Of a stretch of DNA of 64,000 nt, positions 25,044 through 38,502 are shown one piece after another. A program made the position numbers and the translations under genes. Below the pieces are notes generated by a model that worked only from the letters and a program-made list of their open reading frames with translations, did not search any database and had not been told where the DNA came from. Each line of letters begins with the position of its first letter. The first letter of the stretch is position 1. Source of the stretch: Halochromatium glycolicum (GTDB lineage Bacteria > Pseudomonadota > Gammaproteobacteria > Chromatiales > Chromatiaceae); the NCBI RefSeq assembly GCF_016584085.1, contig NZ_NRSJ01000007.1, forward strand, positions 87,128-151,127, written 5' to 3'.

Positions 25044-26546
25044 ATGAATAAAGAGATATTGATGGTCGTCGATGCCGTCTCGAACGAGAAGGATGTCCCC
25101 AAGGGCATCATCTTCGAGGCGATCGAGGCCGCGCTCGCCTCGGCGACGCGCAAGAAGCACGGTGGTGATATCGAGGTGCGCGTCGCGATCGATCGCACCA
25201 CCGGCGACTACGAGACCTTCCGTCGCTGGGAGGTGGTCGAGGACCCGGAAGACGGGCCGCTCGAGGCGTCGGAGCGCCAGATCACCTACTCGGCAGCGCA
25301 GGCGCTCGATCCTGAGCTGCAGCTCGGTGATCATCTCGAGGAGCAGATCGAGTCGGTCCTGTTCGGCCGCATCGCGGCCCAGACCGCCAAGCAAGTCATC
25401 GTGCAGAAGGTGCGCGAGGCCGAGCGCGCGAAGATCGTCGAGCTGTTCAAGAGCCGCGAGGGCGAGCTGGTGACCGGCATCGTCAAGAAGGCGGATCGCG
25501 GGACCATTGTGCTCGACCTGGGCAATAACGCAGAGGCCCTGGTGCCGCGCGACCAGGTGATCCCGAAGGAGACCGCGCGTCCGGGCGATCGCCTGCGCGG
25601 GCTGCTCTACGAGGTCGCCTCCGAGCCCAAGGGTCCGCAGCTCTTCGTCAGCCGGACCTCGCCGCAACTGTTGATCGAGCTGTTCAAGCTCGAGGTGCCG
25701 GAGGTCGGCGAGGGCACGATCGAGATCCTGGGCGCCGCTCGCGATCCGGGCACCCGCGCGAAGATCGCGGTGCGGACCAATGATCCGCGCATTGATCCGG
25801 TTGGGGCCTGTGTCGGGATGCGCGGCTCAAGGGTGCAGGCGGTCTCGAACGAGCTCTTCGGTGAGCGGGTCGACATCATCCCTTGGGATGAGAACCCGGC
25901 CCAGTTCGTGATCAACGCGATGCTGCCGGCCGACGTGGTCTCCATCGTCATCGACGAGGATGCCCGCAGCATGGACGTCGCGGTCAAGGAGGAGAACCTG
26001 TCGCAAGCAATCGGCAAGGGTGGCCAGAACGTCCGGCTGGCCAGCCAGCTCACGGGCTGGGACCTGAACGTGATGAGTGAGGAGGCGGCTGCGGCCAAGA
26101 GCGAAGAGGAAGGTCGGCGCCTGATCGAACGGTTCATGACCGATCTCCGGGTGGACGAGAACGTCGCTGCGGTGCTCGCCGAAGAGGGCTTCACGACGGT
26201 CGAGGAGGTTGCCTATGTGGCCGAATCGGAGCTGCTCGCGATCGCGGATTTCGACGACGAGCTGGTCGGCCTGCTGAGGCAACGCGCGCTGGATGCGCTG
26301 GCTGCGCAAAGCGCCGAGAGCCCGGAGGACCCGAACGCGGTGCCCGGCGAGGATCTGCTCGCAATGCCGATGATGGACGAGGCCCTCGCTCATCGGCTGG
26401 CTCGGCGCGGCATCAAGACGATGGCCGACCTAGCCGACCAATCCGTGGACGAGCTCCTGGATATCGAGGGCATGGAGCCGCAACAGGCGGCGAGCCTGAT
26501 CATGGCCGCCCGCGAGCCCCTATTTGCTGGCTCGGAGAACGACTAG
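25044..26546 (+). CDS. nusA: transcription elongation factor NusA
   Basis: A 500-residue RNA-polymerase-binding factor for pausing, termination and antitermination. Domains in order: an N-terminal RNAP-binding domain ([15 protein letters not shown]), S1 (about residues 135-200, [15 protein letters not shown]), KH1 and KH2 ([25 protein letters not shown]), and two C-terminal acidic repeats of the gammaproteobacterial type. Length equals that of E. coli NusA within a few residues. The two intrinsic terminators in the operon leader make autoregulation plausible. Confidence 0.97.
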   Translation: MNKEILMVVDAVSNEKDVPKGIIFEAIEAALASATRKKHGGDIEVRVAIDRTTGDYETFRRWEVVEDPEDGPLEASERQITYSAAQALDPELQLGDHLEEQIESVLFGRIAAQTAKQVIVQKVREAERAKIVELFKSREGELVTGIVKKADRGTIVLDLGNNAEALVPRDQVIPKETARPGDRLRGLLYEVASEPKGPQLFVSRTSPQLLIELFKLEVPEVGEGTIEILGAARDPGTRAKIAVRTNDPRIDPVGACVGMRGSRVQAVSNELFGERVDIIPWDENPAQFVINAMLPADVVSIVIDEDARSMDVAVKEENLSQAIGKGGQNVRLASQLTGWDLNVMSEEAAAAKSEEEGRRLIERFMTDLRVDENVAAVLAEEGFTTVEEVAYVAESELLAIADFDDELVGLLRQRALDALAAQSAESPEDPNAVPGEDLLAMPMMDEALAHRLARRGIKTMADLADQSVDELLDIEGMEPQQAASLIMAAREPLFAGSEND

Positions 26547-26561
26547 TCATCGGAGGTGCGA

Positions 26562-29314
<2,753 letters not shown>

Positions 29315-29318
<4 letters not shown>

Positions 29319-29767
29319 GCCGTGCCTCACAACGCGGCTTTGATCGCGGCGAGCGGATCGGGGCGGCCCTGCTGCGAGAGCTGACCCAGCTGTTGCGGCG
29401 GGCCAAGGACCCGCGGCTGGGCGATATCACGCTGCACGAGGTCCGGGTCAGTCGGGATCTTGCCCACGCCAAGGTCTACTTCACCTGCTTCCCGGCGGAC
29501 GAGGACGCTGGCGAGCAGGGGCGCCTGCTCAACGGCGGTTTGTCCGGTTTTCTGCGTCATGAGCTTGCGCGCACCGCCCGGCTGCGGACGGTGCCTCAGC
29601 TGCATTTTGTCCATGACGAATCGGTCCGCCGCGGCGAGCGTCTGTCCGCATTGATCGAGTCCGCGGTCGGCCAGGCGGGCGATTCGCACGACACCGAAAC
29701 AGACACCAATGGCGGCGACGGCCACCGAGCAGACGAGGCAGCCGATGCCTCCAACGCCGGCCGCTGA
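29315..29767 (+). CDS. rbfA: 30S ribosome-binding factor RbfA
   Basis: A 150-residue KH-fold cold-shock ribosome factor that acts in 16S 5' end maturation. The pattern [40 protein letters not shown] and [14 protein letters not shown] is diagnostic. The start overlaps the infB stop by 4 bp (ATGA), implying translational coupling. The last 30 residues are an Asp/Gly/Ala-rich tail longer than in E. coli. Confidence 0.96.
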
Positions 29768-29790
29768 TCCCGCTCTCACTTTGGAACACC

Positions 29791-30708
29791 ATGGGTAGAC
29801 GACGCAGACGGGGCCGCGAGGTCAACGGCATCCTGCTATTGGACAAGCCGCTCGGGATCTCATCCAATCATGCGCTGCAGCGCGTCAAGCGGCTCTATGA
29901 CGCGCAAAAGGCCGGTCATACTGGCAGCCTTGACCCGCTTGCAACCGGGCTGCTGCCGCTGTGCCTCGGCTATACGACCAAGTTCTCGGGCTTCCTGCTG
30001 GACGCGGACAAGCGTTATCGGGTCCGTGTGCGGCTGGGTGAGACCACTGAAACGGCCGATGCCGAGGGTGAGGTGATCGCGACCGAGCCAATCGGCGACG
30101 GGGTCACCGAGGCTGCGGTCAGCGAGGTCATCGCCGGCTTCGTCGGAGAGATCGAGCAGCTTCCACCGATGTATTCGGCGGTCAAGCACGACGGCAAGCG
30201 GCTCTATAAGCTTGCCCGTGAGGGCAAAGAGGTCGAGCGCACACCGCGTCAGATCAGCATCTACGGCATCGAGCTGCTCGAATTCAGGCTACCGGATATC
30301 GAGCTCTTGGTGCACTGCTCCAAGGGCACCTATGTCCGGACCCTTGCCGAGGACATCGGTAAGCGTCTCGGCTGCGGCGGGCATGTCGCAGCACTGCGCC
30401 GCACCGGCGTCGGACCCTATGTCGAAGGTGACACGGCCTTCGTGACCCTGGCCGAGGTCGAGGCGGCCGCCGAGTCGGGAGTCGAGGCGATGGACGCGCT
30501 GCTGCTCCCACTGGAGTCGACCCTTGGCCACTGTCCAGCGGTGCGGCTGTCGGCGAATGCCGCCTTCTATCTGAGCCAGGGTCAACCGGTGCTGGTCCCG
30601 CAGGCGCCGACCGAAGGGCTGGTGCGCCTCTATGACGTGGGCGATTGTTTCCTCGGGGTTGGGGAGATCCTGGAAGACGGCCGGGTGCAGCCCAAGCGAT
30701 TGGTCTGA
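29791..30708 (+). CDS. truB: tRNA pseudouridine-55 synthase TruB
   Basis: A 305-residue enzyme that makes pseudouridine 55 in the T-loop of tRNAs. It has GILLLDKPLGISSNHALQRV, the catalytic-Asp motif GHTGSLDPLATGLLPLCLG, QLPPMYSAVKHDGKRLYKLAREG and the C-terminal domain. Only 23 bp separate it from rbfA. Confidence 0.97.
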   Translation: MGRRRRRGREVNGILLLDKPLGISSNHALQRVKRLYDAQKAGHTGSLDPLATGLLPLCLGYTTKFSGFLLDADKRYRVRVRLGETTETADAEGEVIATEPIGDGVTEAAVSEVIAGFVGEIEQLPPMYSAVKHDGKRLYKLAREGKEVERTPRQISIYGIELLEFRLPDIELLVHCSKGTYVRTLAEDIGKRLGCGGHVAALRRTGVGPYVEGDTAFVTLAEVEAAAESGVEAMDALLLPLESTLGHCPAVRLSANAAFYLSQGQPVLVPQAPTEGLVRLYDVGDCFLGVGEILEDGRVQPKRLV

Positions 30709-30890
30709 ACCGTCACCCGCCGACCGGCTGATCTGGATCTGGCGCGCGGGCAGCTTTGGTTTCAAAGTGATGACCGAGGCCGTAGAATCGCGGCCGTCGC
30801 GGCTCGCTCCGAGGCGCCGGCGGTCGCGCAAGCCGCTACAGTTCAATGCCTCGACCCTGAAGTCATTGTTGGGGTTGGGGGCCATCAACA

Positions 30891-30909
30891 GACGCCGTCT
30901 CGAGGCGTC
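30891..30909 (+). promoter_or_regulatory. stem-loop in rpsO leader
   Basis: GACGCC-N7-GGCGTC lies 24 bp before the rpsO ATG. In E. coli, S15 represses its own mRNA through a leader pseudoknot; this hairpin is in the right place for such control, which is inference. Confidence 0.35.
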
Positions 30910-30932
30910 GTGATCGAGTTGGGAGAAGTCCA

Positions 30933-31202
30933 ATGACAATGACCGCAGACGAGAAACGCCAGATTGTCGAAGAGCACGGGCGCGGCCCGAACGACACCGG
31001 GTCGCCCGAGGTGCAGGTCGCATTATTGACCGCCCGGATTAAGCAATTGACCGAGCATTTCACCGAGCACAAGCAGGACCATCACTCGCGCCGCGGCTTG
31101 GTGCGGATGGTCAATTCACGCCGCAAGCTGCTCGACTATCTCAAGGGCAAGGACCTCGATCGGTATCGGGCCTTGATCCAGAAGCTCGGTCTGCGCCGTT
31201 AG
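30933..31202 (+). CDS. rpsO: 30S ribosomal protein S15
   Basis: An 89-residue S15 with the full family pattern: [39 protein letters not shown] and [16 protein letters not shown]. It binds the 16S central domain early in assembly. The 224-bp gap from truB and the 149-bp gap to pnp match the usual rpsO-pnp arrangement. Confidence 0.98.
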   Translation: MTMTADEKRQIVEEHGRGPNDTGSPEVQVALLTARIKQLTEHFTEHKQDHHSRRGLVRMVNSRRKLLDYLKGKDLDRYRALIQKLGLRR

Positions 31203-31351
31203 ATGCACTCCGATCCCGATGGCGGTGCCGGTCGCCGAATGCCGGTGCTGGCCCGCCTCACCCATACGCCTCGGTGCGTGCCCGCTGCGACGGTATTCCC
31301 GGCGCGGGTCGCACTCCCCCCGTCGTGGGGACCACCCAGAGGACCGTCCTA

Positions 31352-33454
31352 GTGACCCCTATCCGCAAGACCTTCCAATATGGCGATCAGACGGTAACGC
31401 TCGAAACCGGTGAGATCGCCCGCCAGGCCGACGGCGCCGTCATGGTCAATGTCGATGATACCGTCGTGCTCGTTACCGTGGTCGTCGACAAACGGGCGAC
31501 CGAGATGAAGGATTTCCTGCCGCTCACGATCGACTATCAGGAGAAGACCTATGCCGCCGGCCGCATCCCCGGCGGCTTTTTTCGTCGTGAGGGACGGCCG
31601 AGCGAATCCGAGATCCTGACCGCGCGGCTGATCGACCGACCCGTACGGCCGCTCTTCGCAAAGGGCTTCGGCCGCGAGGTGCAGGTGATTGCCACGGTCA
31701 AATCGCTGAACCCTGCCGTCAATCCTGAGATGCCGGCGATGATCGGGGCGTCGGCGGCGCTCTCGATCGCAGGGCTGCCATTCAACGGCCCGATCGGCGC
31801 GGCCCGGGTTGGCTATAAGAATGGAGAGTACCTCCTGAATCCCGCAGTCGTCGGACTCAGCCCGGACAGTGACCTCGATCTGATCGTCGCCGGCACCGAG
31901 AGTGCGGTGCTGATGGTCGAGTCCGAGGCGCGGGGTCTGCCGGAGGATGTGATGCTCGGTGCAGTGATGTTCGGCCACGAGCAGATGCAGGTCGTGATTC
32001 AGACCATCAAGGAGCTCGCCGCTGAGGTCAACAAGACACCGATCCCCTGGGAGCCGCCCGAGGCCGATCCGGAACTGACCGCTGCTGTTGCCGATGCCTG
32101 TGCTGATCGGCTCGGTGAGGCCTATCGGATCAAGGAGAAGATGGAGCGCTACGCCGCGCTGGATGCGATCCGCAGTGAGGTCTTCGAGAAGCTCGCGGGC
32201 GAGGATTCCCCCTGGCCGCAGCCGAAGGTCTACGGGGCGGTCGAGAAGCTCGAGAAGGAGATCGTGCGCGGCCGTATCCTGGCCGGCGAAGAGCGTATCG
32301 ACGGCCGAGACACCCAGACCGTGCGCCCGATCTCGGTGCGCACCGGTGTCCTGCCCCGGACTCACGGCTCCGCCCTGTTCACCCGTGGCGAGACCCAGGC
32401 GATCGTCGTCACGACGCTTGGCACCGAGCGCGACTCGCAGATCATCGACGCCCTCGAGGGCGAGCGCCGCGAGCCGTTCATGCTGCACTACAACTTCCCG
32501 CCGTTCTGCGTCGGCGAGACCGGCCGCGTCGGCAGCCCGAAACGGCGCGAGATCGGCCATGGCCGTCTGGCCAAACGCGGCGTGCTCGCCTCGATGCCGA
32601 GCCTCTCCGAGTTCCCGTACTCGATCCGGGTCGTCTCCGAGATCACCGAGTCCAACGGCTCGAGCTCGATGGCGAGTGTCTGCGGCACCAGCCTGTCGTT
32701 GATGGATGCCGGTGTGCCGATCAAGGCGCCGGTGGCCGGTGTTGCGATGGGGCTGATCAAGGAGGGAGATCAGTTCGCGGTCCTGACCGACATCATGGGC
32801 GACGAGGACCATCTTGGCGATATGGACTTCAAGGTCGCCGGACCGGCCGACGGCGTCAACGCCTTGCAGATGGACATCAAGATCGAGGGCATCACCAAGG
32901 AGATCATGGAGACCGCCCTGGCGCAGGCAAAGGACGGCCGGCTGCATATCCTTGGCGAGATGAACAAGGTCATCGATACCCACCGCGCCGAGATGTCCGA
33001 GCATGCCCCGAGGATCATTGAGTTCAAGATCCATCCGGAGAAGATCCGCGACGTGATCGGCAAGGGCGGGGCGACCATCCGTGCGCTGACCGAGGAGACC
33101 GGCGCGACCATCGACATCAGCGACGACGGCCTGGTCAAGATCTTCTCGGTGCAGAAGAGCGCCGGCGAAGAGGCCAAGAAGCGCATCCGGCTGATCACCG
33201 CCGATGTCGAGGTCGGCAAGGTCTACGAGGGCAAGGTCGCGCGCCTGATGGACTTCGGCGCCTTCGTGACCATCCTGCCCGGCCGCGATGGCCTGGTCCA
33301 TATCAGCCAGATCAGCGACGAGCGCGTCGAGCGGGTCAGCGACAAGCTCAGCGAGGGCGATGTCGTCCGCGTCAAGGTGCTCGAGGTGGACAAGCAGGGC
33401 CGGATCAGGCTCAGCATGAAGGCGGTCGGCAGCGAAGACCTGCCAGAGACCTGA
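31352..33454 (+). CDS. pnp: polyribonucleotide nucleotidyltransferase (PNPase)
   Basis: A 700-residue 3'-5' phosphorolytic exonuclease and degradosome component. Two RNase PH domains ([37 protein letters not shown]), the active-site segment with [18 protein letters not shown], a KH domain ([19 protein letters not shown]) and a C-terminal S1 domain ([18 protein letters not shown]) follow in order. Start is the GTG giving [11 protein letters not shown], which matches the N-terminus of known PNPases; a longer frame to 31274 is rejected. Confidence 0.97.
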   Translation: MTPIRKTFQYGDQTVTLETGEIARQADGAVMVNVDDTVVLVTVVVDKRATEMKDFLPLTIDYQEKTYAAGRIPGGFFRREGRPSESEILTARLIDRPVRPLFAKGFGREVQVIATVKSLNPAVNPEMPAMIGASAALSIAGLPFNGPIGAARVGYKNGEYLLNPAVVGLSPDSDLDLIVAGTESAVLMVESEARGLPEDVMLGAVMFGHEQMQVVIQTIKELAAEVNKTPIPWEPPEADPELTAAVADACADRLGEAYRIKEKMERYAALDAIRSEVFEKLAGEDSPWPQPKVYGAVEKLEKEIVRGRILAGEERIDGRDTQTVRPISVRTGVLPRTHGSALFTRGETQAIVVTTLGTERDSQIIDALEGERREPFMLHYNFPPFCVGETGRVGSPKRREIGHGRLAKRGVLASMPSLSEFPYSIRVVSEITESNGSSSMASVCGTSLSLMDAGVPIKAPVAGVAMGLIKEGDQFAVLTDIMGDEDHLGDMDFKVAGPADGVNALQMDIKIEGITKEIMETALAQAKDGRLHILGEMNKVIDTHRAEMSEHAPRIIEFKIHPEKIRDVIGKGGATIRALTEETGATIDISDDGLVKIFSVQKSAGEEAKKRIRLITADVEVGKVYEGKVARLMDFGAFVTILPGRDGLVHISQISDERVERVSDKLSEGDVVRVKVLEVDKQGRIRLSMKAVGSEDLPET

Positions 33455-33486
33455 AACAGCGCGGATTCTTGGTCGGGCCGCCTGAG

Positions 33487-33520
33487 GGGGCTCGGCCGAG
33501 GGGGCCCCCGGCCGAGCCCC
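33487..33520 (+). terminator. 12-bp stem-loop after pnp
   Basis: GGGGCTCGGCCG pairs perfectly with CGGCCGAGCCCC around a 10-nt loop that is itself GGGGCCCC-like. It lies 33 bp after the pnp stop. There is no T-run, so it may end transcription inefficiently or protect the mRNA 3' end. Confidence 0.55.
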
Positions 33521-33719
33521 AGCCGAGGGAGCAGGCCAAGTCAGTGCGCGCCCTCAGCAGCCCGGGGTTTGCAATCGGCGAGGCTTGAGCCGCCCCGCGG
33601 CTTGGTGGCATTGCCCTTTTCGGCCACATCAACCTTGAATAGGGGGTTGCGGCGCAGCAAGGACCGATCGCCCATGAACGGCGGTCGTCTCCTCTGGCAA
33701 TGACTGCGCCCGTCCGTCG

Positions 33720-34109
33720 TTACTCCTCGCAGGACAGCTCAAAGGCGATCATGCCCTCTTCGAGGTGATCCGAGAGCATCGGGTGCGCGAGCACATAGGC
33801 GGCCGCGCGGATACTGAAATCGCCCCAGGCCTCGTCGACCGCCTCTTCCCATTCGTCGGCACTGAAGTCGCCGCGTCCGACCCACATCAGCGCGATCAGC
33901 TCCGAGCGTTGTCGCTCGGACATCTCGTTGACGATACCCTGGAATTCGGTGACATTGTAGTCGTCGCCGTGGTCGGCCAACACCTGCATCGCCCAGTCAT
34001 CGGTCGGGCTGGAGGGGACTTCCGGGAAGACCACCTCTTCCTTGGCCTGGAACTCGCGCGCCAGGTCGATCAACGAGCATAGGGTATCCAGCGGGATGTG
34101 CAACCGCAC
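33720..34109 (-). CDS. DUF3775 protein
   Basis: A 129-residue acidic cytosolic protein. It shows the DUF3775 pattern: IPLDTLCSLIDLAREF, FQGIVNEMSERQRSELIALMWVGRGD and a C-terminal helix. Function unknown. Convergent with pnp. Confidence 0.82.
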   Translation of the reverse strand: MRLHIPLDTLCSLIDLAREFQAKEEVVFPEVPSSPTDDWAMQVLADHGDDYNVTEFQGIVNEMSERQRSELIALMWVGRGDFSADEWEEAVDEAWGDFSIRAAAYVLAHPMLSDHLEEGMIAFELSCEE

Positions 34110-34412
34110 CTCGGCCTCCTAGTGCCCCGTGATTCGGGGACTGATTTATCGTCGTCCTCGCAGTGTACTACGCTCCGTTCCGCCGGGTTCCTGACCCGGA
34201 ACAAGCAGGGCGGAAACGGGTCGACGCGTGGCGATCAGCGTGGTCCAATCATGGTGAAGGTCAGTCTGGTCGTGTGGCTTGGTCGTGTGGCTTGACAGGC
34301 TCCGTGCGTAAACTTCTGAGACTCGGCCTTGGATATCGGCCGTTACGCTTCACCGGTCAGGCAAACGCTTGGAGCTTACCCGTGATGCTCGACCGCTACG
34401 GTTGTCTCTGGG
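34110..34412. other. intergenic region before the PepSY-two-component operon
   Basis: About 300 bp without a gene. It contains a small hairpin (CCCCG-TGATT-CGGGG, 34125-34139), a perfect 13-bp tandem duplication (34268-34293), a TTGACA (34292-34297) and a larger interrupted dyad with GCGTAA/TTACGC and CGGCC/GGCCG arms (34306-34348). It is probably the promoter region of the operon to the right. Confidence 0.45.
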
Positions 34413-34805
34413 ATGACGCCTGAGATTGGGCAGTGTCATGAATCGCGCGCCGTCGCGGCGCCTGTCCACAGCGGACGCCGTGGCTGCAAGCTGCGGCGGC
34501 TTGCGCGGCTGCTGATCGTCCTGCTGCCGATGGCGGCGCAAGCCGATGCGCCCGATGCCGAGCTGGCACGGCGCCTGGTCGAGTCCGGCCGCATCCTGCC
34601 GCTCGAGCAATTGCTCGAGCGTGTTCGAGCCATCCGTGCCGGGGTGCTGCTCGAGGCCGAGCTCGAGTACGAATCCGATCACCAGACCTATGTCTACGAG
34701 ATCGAGCTGCTCGATGACGCCGGCCAGGTCTGGGAGCTCGAGCTCGATGCCGAGACCGGCGAGCTGATCGAGCTGGCCCCGGAGCATTCGCAAGGGTCGC
34801 CCTGA
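34413..34805 (+). CDS. PepSY-domain exported protein
   Basis: A 130-residue protein with a hydrophobic segment ([14 protein letters not shown], about residues 31-44) that acts as signal peptide or anchor. A single PepSY domain follows ([44 protein letters not shown], discontinuous). Small PepSY proteins often precede OmpR-type two-component systems in metal or envelope-stress loci. The stop codon overlaps the response-regulator ATG by one base, so the two are coupled. The start is uncertain by up to about 25 residues. Confidence 0.82.
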   Translation: MTPEIGQCHESRAVAAPVHSGRRGCKLRRLARLLIVLLPMAAQADAPDAELARRLVESGRILPLEQLLERVRAIRAGVLLEAELEYESDHQTYVYEIELLDDAGQVWELELDAETGELIELAPEHSQGSP

Positions 34806-35470
34806 TGCGTCTGTTGCTGATCGAGGACGATCGCGCGTTGGGCAGCGGCCTGCGTCGCGACCTCACCGCAGCCGGCTTTGCGGTCGATTGGGCGATGGAT
34901 GGGCTGGAGGGCGGCTTCCTCGGGCAGGATCAGGCCTATGACGCGATCGTGCTCGATCTCGGGCTGCCGAAACGGCCGGGCCTGGAAGTTCTGCGCGAGT
35001 GGCGCAGTAACGGGCTGCGCACCCCAGTGCTGATCCTGACCGCGCGCGATGCCTGGCACGAGCGCGTCGACGGCCTCAAGGCCGGTGCTGATGACTACCT
35101 TGGGAAGCCCTTCCATCTGCAGGAGTTGCTGGCCCGACTGCAGGCACTGCTGAGGCGGGCCGCCGGGCAAGCCGAGGCGCGTCTGCAGGTGGCCGGCCTG
35201 CAGCTCGATGAGGGGCGTCAGCAGGTGGTGCTGCCGGATGGCAGCCGCCTGGAGCTGACCGGCACCGAGTTCAGACTGCTGCGCTACTTCATGCGCCATC
35301 CCGATCAGGTCCTCTCGAAGGAGCGCCTGCATGCGCACGTCTACGACCAGCACGCCGAGCACGGTAGCAATCTGATCGAGGTCTATGTACGGCGCCTGCG
35401 CGAGAAGATCGGCCGCGAGCGGCTGCGAACGCAGCGTGGTCAGGGCTATGTATTTCCCTCGCAGCCCTAG
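34805..35470 (+). CDS. OmpR/PhoP-type response regulator
   Basis: A 221-residue regulator with a receiver domain (acidic pocket IEDD, phospho-acceptor Asp near residue 51 in [13 protein letters not shown], Thr in LILTARD, Lys in YLGKPF) and a C-terminal winged-helix DNA-binding domain ([32 protein letters not shown]). It resembles PhoP/QseB/CusR-like regulators. It is followed by its kinase gene and is likely to control the efflux operon downstream; that target is inference from location. Confidence 0.93.
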   Translation: MRLLLIEDDRALGSGLRRDLTAAGFAVDWAMDGLEGGFLGQDQAYDAIVLDLGLPKRPGLEVLREWRSNGLRTPVLILTARDAWHERVDGLKAGADDYLGKPFHLQELLARLQALLRRAAGQAEARLQVAGLQLDEGRQQVVLPDGSRLELTGTEFRLLRYFMRHPDQVLSKERLHAHVYDQHAEHGSNLIEVYVRRLREKIGRERLRTQRGQGYVFPSQP

Positions 35471-35709
35471 CCTGCTCGAGAGCGCCAAATGCTTGCGGAT
35501 CAGCCGAATGTCGTGTGCAGCGCAGCATCAGGGCGCGTCGGTCTGAGGCGCAGCCGCGCTGGCGTCCTGAACCCGGATCGGACGGCGACGGCCGCCGCTG
35601 GGGGCGTCGGGCAGCCGTTCATGGCCTCGGTTCAGCGCCCTGTGCCGGATGCCGGCAGCGGTCTCGCGAGGGCGATTGCGACCGCGCTCGAGCGCCGCGA
35701 GCGCCGGCG

Positions 35710-37191
35710 ATGAGATCGCTCGAAGCGCGGCTGCATCTGGGCCTGGGCATCAGCCTGACGTTGGTGATCGCTGCTGCATGGTGGCTCGGCCATGCCGCGC
35801 TGCACCGCAGCACCGAGGCCTATGTGCTGTCACGACTGCAGCACGATGCCGAGGCCTTGCTCGGCACCCTGTCGCAGGGCGATCCGGCGGCCCCTTCGTC
35901 CTCCGGGGCTCGCCCTTCGCCAGATGCGCTCGGGCCCATCTATCGGCAACCGTTCTCCGGCCATTATTACGAGGTCATTGGCGCCGAGGGCTCGCGCCGC
36001 CTGTCACGCTCGCTCTGGGACCAGCGCCTGGCCGCCGAGCCGCTGCCGGCGGGCCGCGTGATCGACTGGGAGACCCGCGGTCCGCTCGGCCAGCGCCTTC
36101 TGGTGCGCAGCGCCGGCTATCGGATCGGCGAGGCGACGGTGACGATCGCCGTCGCCGAGGATCTGAATCCGCTGTTGGCCGAGCTGCAGGCCTTCGAGCA
36201 TCTGTTTGCGGTGCTCGCCATCGGCGGGCTCGTGCTCATGCTCTTGGTGCAACGGCTGATCGTGCGGCGGGCGCTGCGCCGACTGCAGCCCATCTACCGC
36301 GACATCGAGGCGCTGGAGCGCGGCACCGCCGAGGCCATCACCGAAGCCGTGCCACTCGAGATCCTGCCGCTGGTGCGCAAGTTCAATGCGCTGCTCGCCG
36401 TCTACGGCCAGCGCCTGGAGCGCTCGCGCAACGCCGCCGGCAACCTGGCGCACGCGCTCAAGACGCCGCTCAACCTACTGCTGCAGCAGCTCGAGCGCCT
36501 CGATGAACCGCCCGACCCGGCGCAGCACCAGCGCTGTATCGAACCGCAGCGCCAGCGTTGCATCGAACAGGTGCAGCGCGTGCAGGCGCTGGTCGAGCGC
36601 GAGCTGAAGCGCTCGCGCATCGCCGGCGGTGTCACCCCAGGCTCGACCTTCGATGCCAGCGCCGATCTGCCGGTGCTGATCGAGCTGTTCGAGCGCATGC
36701 ACGCGGACAAGGGCTTGACCGTCCGTTGCGACAACGCCCTGACGAGACCATTGATGGTCGATCGCGAGGACATGCTCGAGCTGATCGGCAACCTGCTCGA
36801 CAACGCCTGCAAATGGGCCGACAGCCAGGTGCGCTGCCGGCTCGAGCCCATTGCTCAGACCAGTGCCCAGACCAGTGCCGAGGGCGTCCGCCTCTTGGTC
36901 GACGACGATGGACCGGGCTGCAGCGAGGCCGAGCTCGCCGCGATCGGTGCGCGCGGGGTGCGGGTCGACGAGCGCGTCGACGGCCACGGCCTCGGCCTCT
37001 CGATCGTGCGCGAGATCCTCGATCTCTACCACGGACGGCTCATGCTCGGGCGCTCGCCCAGCCTCGGCGGCTTTCGTGCCAGCGTTGAGCTGCCGCTCGC
37101 GCCGCCTGCCGATTCGGCTGCTATTCCGGCCCATGCGGCATCGGCAATCGCGTCGGCCTCCGCAGCGAAGGCTCGCTCCAGCGCCTCATAG
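35710..37191 (+). CDS. sensor histidine kinase
   Basis: A 493-residue membrane kinase. Two transmembrane segments (about residues 9-29 and 172-194) enclose a periplasmic sensor of about 140 residues. Then come a HAMP-like linker, the dimerisation helix with phospho-acceptor His near 248 (NLAHALKTPLNLLL), and an HATPase domain with N-box LLDNACKW, G1 DDDGPGC and G2 GHGLGLSI. The chosen ATG gives MRSLEARLHLGLGI; the frame extends upstream to 35515 without a plausible N-terminus. Its partner is the preceding response regulator. Confidence 0.92.
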   Translation: MRSLEARLHLGLGISLTLVIAAAWWLGHAALHRSTEAYVLSRLQHDAEALLGTLSQGDPAAPSSSGARPSPDALGPIYRQPFSGHYYEVIGAEGSRRLSRSLWDQRLAAEPLPAGRVIDWETRGPLGQRLLVRSAGYRIGEATVTIAVAEDLNPLLAELQAFEHLFAVLAIGGLVLMLLVQRLIVRRALRRLQPIYRDIEALERGTAEAITEAVPLEILPLVRKFNALLAVYGQRLERSRNAAGNLAHALKTPLNLLLQQLERLDEPPDPAQHQRCIEPQRQRCIEQVQRVQALVERELKRSRIAGGVTPGSTFDASADLPVLIELFERMHADKGLTVRCDNALTRPLMVDREDMLELIGNLLDNACKWADSQVRCRLEPIAQTSAQTSAEGVRLLVDDDGPGCSEAELAAIGARGVRVDERVDGHGLGLSIVREILDLYHGRLMLGRSPSLGGFRASVELPLAPPADSAAIPAHAASAIASASAAKARSSAS

Positions 37192-37221
37192 GGCACTGGC
37201 GGTTCGCCCGGCCGGTCTGGC

Positions 37222-37545
37222 TCAAGGCGACGCCAGCTTGAGGCCGATGATGCCGACGAGGATCAGGCTGACGAAGAAGAACCGCGCCAACGTCGCCGGC
37301 TCGCTGAAGACCAGAAGGCCGATCACGAATGCGCCGACAGCGCCGATGCCCGTCCAGACCGCATAGGCCGTGCCCATCGGGATGGTGCGCTGGGCGATCA
37401 GCAGCATGGTCCCGCTGCCGATCATCGATGCCAGGCTGAACCCCAGCCAGCCCCACCGCAGATCCTGGTCGGAGAAACCGAGCTTCAGCCCGAGCGGCCA
37501 GCCCCATTCGAAGATCCCAGCGATGATCAGCGCAGTCCAGGCCAT
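37222..37545 (-). CDS. SMR family exporter (Gdx/SugE-like)
   Basis: A 107-residue four-helix small multidrug-resistance protein. The central Glu is in IFEWGWPLGLK and the SugE/Gdx-type stretch TAYAVWTGIGAVGAF is present. Gdx members export guanidinium; others export quaternary ammonium compounds. It lies on the opposite strand between the kinase and the cytochrome b561 gene, so it is not part of that operon. I looked for a guanidine riboswitch upstream and could not support one. Confidence 0.88.
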   Translation of the reverse strand: MAWTALIIAGIFEWGWPLGLKLGFSDQDLRWGWLGFSLASMIGSGTMLLIAQRTIPMGTAYAVWTGIGAVGAFVIGLLVFSEPATLARFFFVSLILVGIIGLKLASP

Positions 37546-37716
37546 CTCGGTCGAGTCCTCTCAGCCAGGGGGTGTTCCCGATCAGGTTTGCTTTCAGCTT
37601 GGTTTCAGGTCCGCCCGGTAGGCTCTCGCCATTCCTGTTCATTGCGAGTGCCGTGCCGTCGACGCGCAGCGTTCCTGCGGCCGCCACGCACTCGCCGAGA
37701 CCGAGCGAGATGCTGC

Positions 37717-38502
37717 ATGTCCGAGCAACCTGAGACAACCCACCAGGCAGACGCCATTCATGTCTGGGATGCCGTCGTCCGTGTCTTCCACTGGAGCCTC
37801 GCAGTCGGCTTCTTCGTCGCCTATCTCAGCGAGGAAGTGATGTGGCTGCACGTCTGGACCGGCTATCTAGTCGGCGTGGTGATCCTGATGCGCATCGTCT
37901 GGGGCTTCATCGGGCCCCAGCACGCGCGGTTCAGCGACTTCGCGTTCCCTCCCAAGGCCGTCCTAGCCTATCTCGTCGACCTCCTCCGCTTCAAAGCGAT
38001 TCGTCATCTCGGCCATAGCCCGGCCGGTTCGGTGATGGTCTGGGCGTTACTCGCCGGCGTCCTCGCGATCGTCGGCTCCGGACTCGTCCTCTACGCACTG
38101 GAGGAGGATGCCGGTCCGCTCGCCGGTTTCGTCAGCACCGAACCGGCCGGGGAATCGCTGCCTGGGGAATCGCTGGTGGACCCGCTTGGGGAACCCCTTA
38201 GGAAGACGGCCGCGCAGGACGCTCCGCGCTTTGCCCTGATCGCGCCGGCGCAGGCCGACGAGCACGGCGACGAGCGGGAGGATCACGACGCGTACCGTTG
38301 GGCGGACTCTGGCGAGCGCGAGGAGCACGAGGAGCATGAGGGCAGCGAGGAATTCTGGGAGGAGCTGCACGAGGTGCTGGCCAATCTGGTCTTGGCACTG
38401 GTGGTGCTGCACATCGGCGGTGTCGTCTTCGCGAGCCTCGTGACGCGCGAGAACCTGCCGCGCAGCATGGTGACCGGCCGTAAGCGACCGCTGGACCAAT
38501 GA
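37717..38502 (+). CDS. cytochrome b561-family membrane protein with His/Glu-rich insert
   Basis: A 261-residue di-haem membrane protein. Candidate haem ligands are His in VFHWSLAVG (about 25), WLHVWTGY (about 45), ELHEVLANL and VVLHIGG in the last two helices. Such cytochromes b pass electrons from or to periplasmic partners. Between the third and fourth helices there is an insert of about 75 residues, rich in His, Glu and Asp (EHGDEREDHDAYRW, EREEHEEHEG), which could bind metal. The stop overlaps the next gene (ATGA), coupling this redox protein to the efflux pump. Confidence 0.85.
   Translation: MSEQPETTHQADAIHVWDAVVRVFHWSLAVGFFVAYLSEEVMWLHVWTGYLVGVVILMRIVWGFIGPQHARFSDFAFPPKAVLAYLVDLLRFKAIRHLGHSPAGSVMVWALLAGVLAIVGSGLVLYALEEDAGPLAGFVSTEPAGESLPGESLVDPLGEPLRKTAAQDAPRFALIAPAQADEHGDEREDHDAYRWADSGEREEHEEHEGSEEFWEELHEVLANLVLALVVLHIGGVVFASLVTRENLPRSMVTGRKRPLDQ

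Noticed and set aside
37546..37700. TPP-riboswitch-like words (ACCTGATC and GGCTGAGAGG) and a possible guanidine riboswitch upstream of the SMR gene on the minus strand
   Set aside because: The words are in the wrong order for a thi-box, and I could not build the conserved guanidine-I, -II or -III folds by eye.
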